This document shows, piece after piece, positions 1 to 6,511 of a stretch of 6,511 nt of DNA; the stretch's first letter is position 1; every line of letters starts with the position of its first letter. The stretch comes from an uncultured Paraglaciecola sp. (GTDB lineage Bacteria; Pseudomonadota; Gammaproteobacteria; Enterobacterales; Alteromonadaceae). The translations under genes were made by a program, and so were the position numbers. The notes under the pieces are model-generated. The model was not told the DNA's origin and ran no database searches. It saw only the letters and a list, made by a program, of their open reading frames with translations. The stretch spans positions 1 to 6,511 of the forward strand of contig CAJQKX010000315.1 of NCBI GenBank assembly GCA_905479025.1, in the 5' to 3' direction.

Positions 1-799
1 GTAATAGCTGCCAACCTGTAGGGCAATCTCGTTCTAATCTAGCTAGGTACTTGTGTTGATTATCAGGATAATGAGGCTTAATAATATGTTGGGATAACCA
101 AGTATATTCTGGTAACAACAGATGAGAATAACCGGCACTAGTCGCAATACGTAACCCTGCTAAATCATAATCACCAAAGTAGATGCTAGGTTTATGACCT
201 TGGGTATTTAACCAGCGCCGTAGTAAAGTTTTGCAGGCAGTGGAGTGATGTTTGTCGCCACGGTAAATAACCAGTGGATTAGCTAAACTGGCATAATGTT
301 TAAATTCAAACCAGTCATTAAAACTATCACGATTTTCCACTACCACAAGACACTCAAAAGTCTCTAATTTCAACTGGCTAACATCCAATTCTATATTGGT
401 CTGCTGGCTTAGATAAAAATATTGATTAATAGCACCAAGAGCCACCCTATCCGTGACCGCAGCAAGAATAAGGTGATGAGTCGGTTTGCGTTTTCCCTGT
501 TTTTCATTAGGGTTTCTTTGTGCCGCACTTCTATGATTATCTTGGTTAAAGTTATCAAAAATACTGCCGTAACCTTCATCTAATAATGTTTGATTGATTT
601 GTGCTATATATTCTCTATCAAACCGATATATTTTATTAGGCTTAAGCCATTTCCCCGGTTGAAACTCTAAATCATCACACCAATTTAAAATCTCATTCAA
701 GATGCGACTTGCGTTTGCCACTGCCGCATCATCACGTGAAAGTTTGCTATGTTGTGCAGCCAGTAACCGTTTTGCCTTTAAACTGAGATCATCGGCCAT
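1..799 (-). CDS. jetD: Toprim-domain nuclease subunit of Wadjet/MksBEFG-like system (JetD/MksG-like), 3' end missing
   Basis: Seen: an open frame of 266 codons from ATG at 799 runs to the left edge without a stop, so the C-terminus lies outside the window. A Toprim-type core begins near residue 148. A hydrophobic strand ends in Glu155 (LVVVENRDSF), a second strand reads NPLVIYRG (174-181), and a strand followed by the acidic pair Asp210/Asp212 reads IYFGDYDLAGLRIA (206-219). This E...DxD layout is the metal-binding signature of Toprim nucleases, and the GDxDxxGxxI form resembles the JetD C-terminal domain. Residues 1-145 are not recognised; they include a basic stretch near 99-105 (EKQGKRK). 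Known of the family: JetD/MksG is the nuclease that cuts circular DNA trapped by the SMC complex. The gene lies eight bases after the kleisin stop codon. Only a weak CAGG (812-815), 12 bases upstream, could serve as a ribosome site, so translation is probably coupled to the gene before it. Function is inferred from motif plus context. Confidence 0.82.
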   Translation of the reverse strand, partial: MADDLSLKAKRLLAAQHSKLSRDDAAVANASRILNEILNWCDDLEFQPGKWLKPNKIYRFDREYIAQINQTLLDEGYGSIFDNFNQDNHRSAAQRNPNEKQGKRKPTHHLILAAVTDRVALGAINQYFYLSQQTNIELDVSQLKLETFECLVVVENRDSFNDWFEFKHYASLANPLVIYRGDKHHSTACKTLLRRWLNTQGHKPSIYFGDYDLAGLRIATSAGYSHLLLPEYTWLSQHIIKPHYPDNQHKYLARLERDCPTGWQLL

Positions 800-807
800 A
801 AGGTGGC

Positions 808-2079
808 TTAACCTGCAGCCTGATGATCATCAAAAAAACGCATTCCAACCTTCACATCTTGAATAATATGTAATTGATTAAAACGACTTTGCTGTGCGCT
901 GTCTTTTTCAAGTATAAAGCTGTGTTTATTGTGCTCTGGTAAACCTTGATGTTCGGCCACAATTTGGAATAACCACATTTCTGGCTCCCAGGGTAATGCC
1001 TGCTCGGCCAAATAATCGACACCACTTAATGCTTGTGGACTTTCAATTACCTGAATAAAAAAGTCTTCTACATCTTTTGCCAGTTGCTTTTGCTGTGTGG
1101 CCACTAAAATTTGTACAGTCATAACAAAACCTTCGGTTTGTTTCTCTGACTGTGAGGCTTGTTGTGGCTCTCTGGGCACCGCGCGGCCAAGCTCTGCTAG
1201 AGCATAACTGTCTTGTGCCCTGTCTAGAGCAATAAAGGCTTGGGGACTGATACCGTGGGCCTGATTAATCACCGCTGGGACTTCGCTTCGATTGGGATAA
1301 TCACCGATTTGGAAATTAGGATGCTGGCGTAAAAAGGCACTCATGCGATTGATAAGCAAAGCTCTATCTTGTTGCTGGCGGAAACGCGCCATTAAAAGAA
1401 CAAGACGTTTTTGTACTTCTAACAATGAGCCTGAATGTTCTGAAATACGCGCCTGTAACTGACTCACTAATAACTTACGCAGTGCACCATCACTTCCCGC
1501 TAGTTGGATAAGATCGTCAAAATTGATAATGCCAAAGCCATCCAGTATTCGTCTTAGTTGTCGCTGGGCAAGTTCAATTTCTAAAATTTTATCATCCAAG
1601 CTACTCACAAAACCAAACTCGGTATTTAATCTGTGCCAGAGACTTTCAATGGCATCACCAAACTGCCCCGTCATGTCGTTGATACGCTCTGTTAGCAGCT
1701 GCATATGTTGTTCACTGGCAGCATAATCCCCTTTTTGCCTAGCCGCTTGCAATGACTGCACCCGCGTGTCGATTTGATCTAAGTGCTCACCTACATCGGT
1801 GTTAATTTGCCGCTTTCGCTCATCTTGAGTCAAGCTGGCAATCAACTCGTTGACTATAGGGCGTAACCGTAAAGACTGCTCTTGAGGATAGAACAATACT
1901 CTGCTATCCAGCAGTATTTGCAATGCTTGCTGTGAAAAAGCTAACTCGTTTACATGCCCTTCTAAATAGCCCTGCATTAGGGCATCAGCATGTTTGCCAA
2001 TAAGTTCTAATCGGTCTTTGCCTAATTCAAATAACGGATTGCTTTGGGCTGAGCTTTTTTGCTTAGGAGCCTGACTCAA
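808..2079 (-). CDS. jetA: Kleisin-like subunit of condensin/Wadjet-like complex (JetA/MksF-like)
   Basis: This 423-residue protein most likely bridges the heads of the SMC dimer and recruits the small winged-helix subunit. Seen: residues about 14-85 look like a winged helix, with helices followed by a short hairpin (VLFYPQEQSLRLRP, 61-74). Residues about 86-250 are almost entirely helical and rich in Gln, Leu and Arg. A polar linker lies at about 300-317 (PREPQQASQSEKQTEG). The C-terminal part (318-415) is mixed strand and helix and could be the SMC-cap-binding winged helix. There is no signal peptide or membrane segment. The start is TTG: it overlaps the stop of the gene before it as TTGA, has AAGAGG seven bases upstream, and the next in-frame Met is residue 35, inside the winged helix. 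I identify it by size, fold pattern and position between the JetB-like and JetD-like genes, not by a catalytic motif, since kleisins have none. The length is close to that of MukF/MksF/JetA proteins (roughly 420-500 residues). Confidence 0.72.
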   Translation of the reverse strand: MSQAPKQKSSAQSNPLFELGKDRLELIGKHADALMQGYLEGHVNELAFSQQALQILLDSRVLFYPQEQSLRLRPIVNELIASLTQDERKRQINTDVGEHLDQIDTRVQSLQAARQKGDYAASEQHMQLLTERINDMTGQFGDAIESLWHRLNTEFGFVSSLDDKILEIELAQRQLRRILDGFGIINFDDLIQLAGSDGALRKLLVSQLQARISEHSGSLLEVQKRLVLLMARFRQQQDRALLINRMSAFLRQHPNFQIGDYPNRSEVPAVINQAHGISPQAFIALDRAQDSYALAELGRAVPREPQQASQSEKQTEGFVMTVQILVATQQKQLAKDVEDFFIQVIESPQALSGVDYLAEQALPWEPEMWLFQIVAEHQGLPEHNKHSFILEKDSAQQSRFNQLHIIQDVKVGMRFFDDHQAAG

Positions 2080-2699
2080 AACATAGCCTCTTGCTCTGGT
2101 GTTTCGTCCTCGATAGGCAGGTTTTCTTCGTCTTTGATAAAACGCACTAATTCGATAAGTTGTTCAACTTTACCGGTGACAATATAAAACTGTCTGTCTT
2201 TATGGGGCTGATACAAATAACCCAACTCTTTGATCCGCTTAAAGACTTGTTTAATTTGTATATCGGGCTTGTCACTGGTGGACTTAAACACTCTGTCATG
2301 AGCAAGGTGAGCTAAACGATGGATAAGAGAATGGTTGTCCACTACTTTGGACTCAAAGTCCTGCAACTTAATGGTATCACCTGCGTTTAGCGCGCTATCA
2401 CGTCCCAATGCTTCTTGCACCAACTGCATCCATTCCAACATAGGCAATAAGGATTGCACGGTGCTGGCAAATTGATGGCTAAGATGCTGACGAGCATCTT
2501 GGGTTAAGTCACAATAGGCTAGAAAAAACACAGAACCATCATCGTTCTTGGCAACACGTCTATTTAACGGCCTTAAAAAATGGTTTAAGTCATTCACCAG
2601 CGCTTCGATTTGCAATTTATGAAAGCTGTGTTCATCTGTCACTGCACAAATAAACTCACCTTCCAGTAAGCGTTCTAATAATGGACCATGTTCTATCAT
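2076..2699 (-). CDS. jetB: Small winged-helix accessory subunit of condensin-like complex (JetB/MksE-like)
   Basis: This 207-residue protein fits the KITE-type subunit (MukE/MksE/JetB) that binds the kleisin and helps hold DNA. Seen: an N-terminal winged-helix-like segment (about 5-62) ends in a wing hairpin (RRVAKNDDGSVFFLAY). A helical middle follows (70-100). A second winged-helix-like segment (about 120-188) has a recognition-helix and wing pattern (IKQVFKRIKELGYLYQ, then RQFYIVTG). The last 20 residues are acidic (DEENLPIEDETPEQE), a tail of a kind also seen on MukE. The start overlaps the ATPase stop by four bases (ATGA) and has AAAGG seven bases upstream. The stop overlaps the next start by four bases (TTGA). 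These overlaps point to translational coupling and fixed subunit ratios. The assignment rests on size, two winged-helix patterns and position between an SMC gene and a kleisin-like gene. An unrelated DNA-binding regulator is much less likely. Confidence 0.74.
   Translation of the reverse strand: MIEHGPLLERLLEGEFICAVTDEHSFHKLQIEALVNDLNHFLRPLNRRVAKNDDGSVFFLAYCDLTQDARQHLSHQFASTVQSLLPMLEWMQLVQEALGRDSALNAGDTIKLQDFESKVVDNHSLIHRLAHLAHDRVFKSTSDKPDIQIKQVFKRIKELGYLYQPHKDRQFYIVTGKVEQLIELVRFIKDEENLPIEDETPEQEAMF
2087..2092 (-). promoter_or_regulatory. Ribosome binding site AAGAGG that decides the TTG start of the kleisin-like gene
   Basis: AAGAGG ends seven bases before the TTG at 2079. No in-frame ATG or GTG lies nearby upstream, and the first in-frame ATG downstream is 34 codons in. 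An ATG at 2084 belongs to the reading frame of the JetB/MksE-like gene. The site therefore supports a TTG start. Confidence 0.6.
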
Positions 2700-5600
2700 A
2701 CGTTTACCTTTGCTGATTCAGTATTTGAAACTTTTTTCTGTTGCAAACGTTCAGTGATTCGGCTGAGTTTTGGTTCGATTTTTTCTAAGTGTTGTTTCTG
2801 TTTATTAATCAAATACCGGTGTTTGAACAACATCAACACATCTGATTCGGGGTTGGGGAAAGCCCCCAAAATATGAATGTGATTAGCATCACAGGCTGTA
2901 AATAACTTTTCTACATTGTGATACGCCAAGGTACCAATTTCATCAATAGGCCAATGGATATGGATATTCGCTTGGTTACGCAATAAACGGGTAAAGGCCA
3001 ATAAAAATTTACACAAAATCAAATATGCCATACCGTGACTTGACGACTCAAGTAACTGCCTATCATTTTTAATCACTAAATCAGAGCCACCCTCATTTAG
3101 ATGTAACTCTAAACGTAACAGCGATTCGATACTGTAATTGGCGTCGTTGGGTAATACCTCAACCACATCTGCCAGATTATCTAAATACGCTTCACTTGGC
3201 AGAAAATTGTCAGACGTGCTCCATTTATTATATTGCTGGGCGAAACGTTTCAATGGAGCCCAAAAATTAAGTTCATCCACAGTAGAGATGATTTTCACCT
3301 CAGAACGGGCGATGCCGTCCAAGCTCAAATCATCAGAAACTTCATCGGTTAGGCGTTGACTTTGTTGGGCAATTTTACGGTTAATATCACTAAATACAGT
3401 GAAAAACTTGTTTAAGTCGCCTCCAATGGTTTCCCCTTGCTCCACAATTTGACGCTGGCGAGACTCTAAAATACTCAGCAAACGCTGCAAAATAGGCAAG
3501 CGTTCACGCACATTGGCGTCTTCATCTAAATTTCCAAAAGCTTGCAGCATAGTGTCGAGGAAGTCTTTGCCAGCATCTTTACCTAAGGTTGCTTCAAATT
3601 CTGTTAGCGACTCTTTTAATTTTTTCTCACCTCGGCTGCGGCTTTCTAGCGCTTCGGTGCATCGATTAATGCGTTCAGCCTGATCGCCAAGATTAATATT
3701 GTGCGCTTCTGACGGCTCAAAAGAAAAGACAATGTGGCTGAGCTGGCTCACCATAGGTTCAATTTCTGTGATCAAAGCAATCAATCCAGCCAAACTTTTT
3801 TCCAGGGCCAATAGCACTTTAGATAATTCAGTGCGTTTTGCTTGATATTGACTGCCCAAAGAGGCTTGCTGCTGGTCCAGTTGTTGCGCGAGTGCTTTTA
3901 ACTCGGCTTCTTGTTCCAGTAATTCTGGGCGCTGTTTTAACCAATCGGTGTGCATAAAAGTTTTATATTCATTTAGCTCATCACGCCTGACTGTCACGGC
4001 TTGAATAGTACTTTTTAACACCTCAATTTGCTGCTTCAGCTCACGTAAAGTATTGGGGTCAATGTCTTGATTAGCTAACTCTTGATTAAAGGCACCTTCT
4101 AGTTGTTTAATCTGTTCACGGTTTTGCTGCCGTTTATGCTCAATTTGGCGTTCAAGTTCGTCTATCTTTTCATCTAATATGGCCAGTTCATCTTGCCAAC
4201 CGGTCTTAAACTCTAAGAGCTGTTCTTCAAAATCAGACTTTAACAGGCTAATAGCCTTTATTTTTTGAGATACAATTTGTTGTTTTTGATCACGGTATTG
4301 TTGTAGAGCTTGATTTGCTTGTTTCTTACGTTTTTCTAACGCAGCTTTTAACTCATCGGCAAAACGTTGTTTAGCACTTTGGGCATAAGTTGTTTCTTGT
4401 TGAGCTTGTTCAAACGCTCGATTTTGCTCAGCTACCGTTTCCCGCTGTAACTCAGCTTCTTGATAACATTCGTCTAGTTCAGACTCTGCTTGTTTTTGTT
4501 GTTTTTCAGCCGCCAGTAAGTGTTTTTTAGTTTGCTCAAATAACAAGGTTAAGGCTGTTTCATCTTGGGCATAATCAGGGGCTTCAATGACAGCCACATT
4601 TAACTGAACGCCTAATAAACAGTTATCGTCAGCGGCGCTATTGTCAGCTGTAAGTTGTGGTGACAAATCTTTGCGTTCAAGCAAGGGTTCATCTATCAGC
4701 TTACCTATGCTTTGTTCCCAGCCAGGTTTATTATCTCTGAGGAATTGTCTAAGGCTGTCTTGCTCAGGAGAAAGTTGTTTATGTAATTGTTGTAAGCGTT
4801 CTTTGGCTTGTCGGGTTGCTTGCCTTGCTTGATATAATACTTTATCAGCTGCATCACGTTTATTTCTAAGCTCTTGATAGGTATGCTCAGCCCGCTTTTT
4901 TGCACCTGAAGTGAGCTGCCATGCTTGCTGAGCAAGCTCTAGTCGTTTGTCAGCCAGTGTTCCGTTTTCTATTTCTTGCTCTGTGGGCGAAGCTTGTTTC
5001 GCTTGGTGCTCAGCGCGCACTATGCTGCGCTCACTGTCTAATAATTGCTGATCAAATTCTTTAGTTTGGTGCTCTTTGCGTTGTTCAAATTGACTGCGCA
5101 AATCCACTTCTTTATCGCGATGAGTGTTACGCACAGTCTCTTTTTGTTGGCTAATCGTTTTTACTTGAGCTTGGTTTTTACGTGACAAGCGCTCTAAAGA
5201 TTCAGATAACTTAAGCTTTTGCTGTTCAAGCTGACTCTGCAAATCTTTGTGCTGGTCTATGAGCAAATTATATTGTTCTAACTTTTGATCGTACTCTTCC
5301 CGTTTAAGGGGCAAGGCATCCATGTTTTTTTGTAATTGATCAATATCAGAATCCTGATAACTCTCATATTTTTGCTGGATATGATCTAACCGTGACGACT
5401 TAGCTTTCAAGTTTTCAGTCGTTTCACTGACACGGCTATTCAATAAGCCTTCTGCTTGCTCAAAGGACTGTTTGGCACTGCTTTGTTGGGTTTTAATTTT
5501 ATTACGCTGCTCTTGAGCATCGGCTTTTTGTGTTGCCAGTGACTGTAAGTCTTTTTCTAATATCGGCTTAAGCTGCAACAATTGATTTTCAGTCGTATTG

Positions 5601-6385
5601 AGTTTTCCTGTCTGGGCCTGAATTTTTTGATATTCGTTCTGCATCGTCTGCAAGCGCATCGTCTGACGCATCTGCGTGATCCACTCACGGGCTTTAGTAT
5701 TTTTAACTGTGGTAGTAGGCTGAACTAACCCATCTTCTTCAAAGATAGCCGCTAGCATAGTACGCAACGTGTCCATTTTGCCTTCTTTGGCATGTACCGC
5801 ACTCACGAGCTTTTCCATATGCCGAATACGATGTTGACTAGACACCAAACTGTAGCGACTGGCTAACAGCCTAAGTTTAGTACTTTCACGCCCAGCCGTG
5901 CGCCCCACACTGGCATCGTTTTGGATAATACTGCGGTACTCACTGGTGGCTTGTATTTTGTGGGAAAATTCAATAGCAAGCTGCCTGAGTTGTTTAATCC
6001 ACTGCTCGGGCAACATAGCTTGTACATTGCCTTGTTCGACATCCACCAAAATTTGTTCTTGATGATAAGGGGCTTCAACAAAACGATACTGCACCCCATC
6101 ACTCCCTTTACGAGTTAACACAACTTGGCAGTTCTGCTCGTCTTCCCTTTGATACTCATAGATGAGATAACTATTAGCATGAGGCAAATAAAAGTCATCG
6201 AATTTCTTACGTGTTTTAGGCACAACTTTACTTGGCAATTCACCATAAAAGACGGGGATCAAACGTTGCAAAGTGGTTTTACCCGAGGCATTGGTGCCAC
6301 AAATATTACTGTGGCCAGATACATCAAGTTCAACAAAACCAGGTAGATGACAATTAATAAGAATAATGCGCTGTAACCCGGGCAT
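2696..6385 (-). CDS. jetC: SMC-like ABC ATPase, motor subunit of Wadjet/MksBEFG-like system (JetC/MksB-like)
   Basis: This protein of about 1229 residues has the full layout of an SMC-type motor; residue numbers count from Met at 6385. The N-terminal head carries Walker A GTNASGKT (30-37, Lys36). A long Gln/Glu/Lys-rich coiled coil runs from about 240 to 550. A compact non-coil segment at about 555-625 (Trp556, IGKLIDEPLL, then LLGVQLNVAVIEAP) is the likely hinge. A second coiled coil returns to about 1010. The C-terminal head has a signature-like SSSHGMAYLI (1114-1123), Walker B IHWPIDE with Asp1148 and Glu1149, and a following HILGAF strand (1171-1176). No signal peptide or membrane segment is seen. 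Known of the family: such motors dimerise through the hinge, hydrolyse ATP between two heads and extrude DNA loops. The small hinge and the company of MksE-, MksF- and Toprim-like genes favour JetC/MksB over chromosomal Smc, RecN or SbcC. An ATG six bases further upstream (6391) is possible, but the ribosome site is spaced for 6385. It is the first gene of the operon. Confidence 0.85.
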   Translation of the reverse strand: MPGLQRIILINCHLPGFVELDVSGHSNICGTNASGKTTLQRLIPVFYGELPSKVVPKTRKKFDDFYLPHANSYLIYEYQREDEQNCQVVLTRKGSDGVQYRFVEAPYHQEQILVDVEQGNVQAMLPEQWIKQLRQLAIEFSHKIQATSEYRSIIQNDASVGRTAGRESTKLRLLASRYSLVSSQHRIRHMEKLVSAVHAKEGKMDTLRTMLAAIFEEDGLVQPTTTVKNTKAREWITQMRQTMRLQTMQNEYQKIQAQTGKLNTTENQLLQLKPILEKDLQSLATQKADAQEQRNKIKTQQSSAKQSFEQAEGLLNSRVSETTENLKAKSSRLDHIQQKYESYQDSDIDQLQKNMDALPLKREEYDQKLEQYNLLIDQHKDLQSQLEQQKLKLSESLERLSRKNQAQVKTISQQKETVRNTHRDKEVDLRSQFEQRKEHQTKEFDQQLLDSERSIVRAEHQAKQASPTEQEIENGTLADKRLELAQQAWQLTSGAKKRAEHTYQELRNKRDAADKVLYQARQATRQAKERLQQLHKQLSPEQDSLRQFLRDNKPGWEQSIGKLIDEPLLERKDLSPQLTADNSAADDNCLLGVQLNVAVIEAPDYAQDETALTLLFEQTKKHLLAAEKQQKQAESELDECYQEAELQRETVAEQNRAFEQAQQETTYAQSAKQRFADELKAALEKRKKQANQALQQYRDQKQQIVSQKIKAISLLKSDFEEQLLEFKTGWQDELAILDEKIDELERQIEHKRQQNREQIKQLEGAFNQELANQDIDPNTLRELKQQIEVLKSTIQAVTVRRDELNEYKTFMHTDWLKQRPELLEQEAELKALAQQLDQQQASLGSQYQAKRTELSKVLLALEKSLAGLIALITEIEPMVSQLSHIVFSFEPSEAHNINLGDQAERINRCTEALESRSRGEKKLKESLTEFEATLGKDAGKDFLDTMLQAFGNLDEDANVRERLPILQRLLSILESRQRQIVEQGETIGGDLNKFFTVFSDINRKIAQQSQRLTDEVSDDLSLDGIARSEVKIISTVDELNFWAPLKRFAQQYNKWSTSDNFLPSEAYLDNLADVVEVLPNDANYSIESLLRLELHLNEGGSDLVIKNDRQLLESSSHGMAYLILCKFLLAFTRLLRNQANIHIHWPIDEIGTLAYHNVEKLFTACDANHIHILGAFPNPESDVLMLFKHRYLINKQKQHLEKIEPKLSRITERLQQKKVSNTESAKVNV
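2707..2711 (-). promoter_or_regulatory. Ribosome binding site AAAGG for the JetB/MksE-like gene
   Basis: AAAGG lies inside the last codons of the ATPase gene, seven bases before the ATG at 2699. It supports this start and allows both coupled and independent initiation. Confidence 0.6.
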
Positions 6386-6389
6386 AGGC

Positions 6390-6407
6390 ATCCTTCAATC
6401 AAGGGAT
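6390..6407 (-). promoter_or_regulatory. Small inverted repeat covering the ribosome site of the first gene
   Basis: The minus strand reads ATCCCTTGATTGAAGGAT. ATCCTT pairs with AAGGAT if one C is bulged, leaving a five-base loop. The 3' arm contains the AAGG of the ribosome site, so the stem could hide it in the mRNA. The stem is short and mostly A-T, and may be chance. Confidence 0.25.
6392..6396 (-). promoter_or_regulatory. Ribosome binding site GAAGG for the SMC-like gene
   Basis: GAAGG on the minus strand abuts the first possible ATG (6391) but lies six bases before the second in-frame ATG (6385). Only the second has normal Shine-Dalgarno spacing, so 6385 is the preferred start and the extra Met-Pro pair is probably untranslated. 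Confidence 0.6.
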
Positions 6408-6511
6408 TAATAACCTATAAACTTTACCAAATAGTGACCATATTTAACACTAGAAACGAAAGTATTAGCGGCTTTTTACGAAGCTCTGATAGGAACGTTT
6501 GAAATACAAAA
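6392..6511 (-). other. A+T-rich upstream region of the operon, no promoter assigned
   Basis: These 120 bases precede the first gene and reach the window edge. They presumably hold the 5' leader and perhaps the promoter. Partial -10-like strings occur (TTAAAT near 6445, TATTAA near 6407), but none has a good -35 at 16-18 bases. A minus-strand frame stays open from the edge to a TAA at 6424-6426 (28 codons); it could be the tail of an upstream gene but is short enough to be chance. Confidence 0.4.

Noticed and set aside
1..799. Foreign codon use in the Toprim gene compared with its neighbours
   Set aside because: AGA/AGG encode 5 of 16 arginines here and 4 of 11 in the JetB/MksE-like gene, so there is no sign that this gene was acquired separately.
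1523..1726. Plus-strand open frame of 67 codons
   Set aside because: It lies wholly inside the kleisin-like gene on the opposite strand, has no matching neighbour and is rich in Ser, Cys and Leu, as expected from the reverse frame of a helical protein.
3138..3359. Plus-strand open frame of 73 codons opposite the C-terminal head region of the ATPase
   Set aside because: It is antisense to a conserved ATPase region and shows no recognisable domain.
4705..4935. Minus-strand open frame of 76 codons inside the ATPase gene
   Set aside because: It is out of frame with the ATPase, whose frame is continuous here and carries the coiled coil and hinge. It is a shadow, not evidence of a frameshift.
5863..6346. 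Several short open frames on both strands opposite or across the N-terminal head of the ATPase
   Set aside because: All overlap the Walker A-bearing head, which is clearly the coding frame. The predicted peptides lack any domain pattern.
2696..6385. SbcC, RecN or chromosomal Smc/MukB as the identity of the large ATPase
   Set aside because: SbcC should lie next to SbcD and have a zinc-hook CxxC, RecN is far shorter, and Smc has a larger hinge and ScpA/B partners. MukB is longer and lies with mukE and mukF but without a Toprim gene.
6400..6470. Sigma-70 promoter for the operon
   Set aside because: The -10-like strings (TTAAAT, TATTAA) have no acceptable -35 at 16-18 bases, so a specific promoter call is not supported.

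Overview
The window holds one minus-strand operon and almost nothing else. Reading right to left along transcription: an SMC-like ABC ATPase (about 6385 to 2696), a small winged-helix protein (2699 to 2076), a kleisin-like protein (2079 to 808) and a Toprim-domain protein that runs off the left edge (799 to 1). Size, motifs and order identify a four-gene condensin-like system of the Wadjet (JetABCD) / MksBEFG class. The genes encode a loop-extruding SMC motor (JetC/MksB), its accessory winged-helix subunit (JetB/MksE), its kleisin (JetA/MksF) and a Toprim nuclease (JetD/MksG). In characterised members of this class the complex extrudes DNA, recognises small circular DNA and cleaves it, so it restricts plasmid transformation. 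That role is inferred here from the family.

The genes are tightly coupled. The first and second overlap by four bases (ATGA), and the second and third overlap by four bases (TTGA), with the third apparently starting at TTG. The fourth starts eight bases after the third stops. The motor gene comes first (C-B-A-D), whereas the commonly described Wadjet layout is A-B-C-D with the motor third. The Toprim gene has a clear acidic triad but an N-terminal half that I do not recognise, so this may be a divergent subtype.

The 120 or so bases upstream of the first gene (6392-6511) are A+T-rich and must hold the leader and perhaps the promoter, but I could not assign a convincing -35/-10 pair. No RNA genes, CRISPR arrays, insertion sequences or terminators were seen.

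The base composition (moderately A+T-rich by eye), the codon use and the glutamine-rich coiled coils suggest a gammaproteobacterium, perhaps a marine one such as the Shewanella, Alteromonas or Vibrio groups. This is an impression, not a proof.
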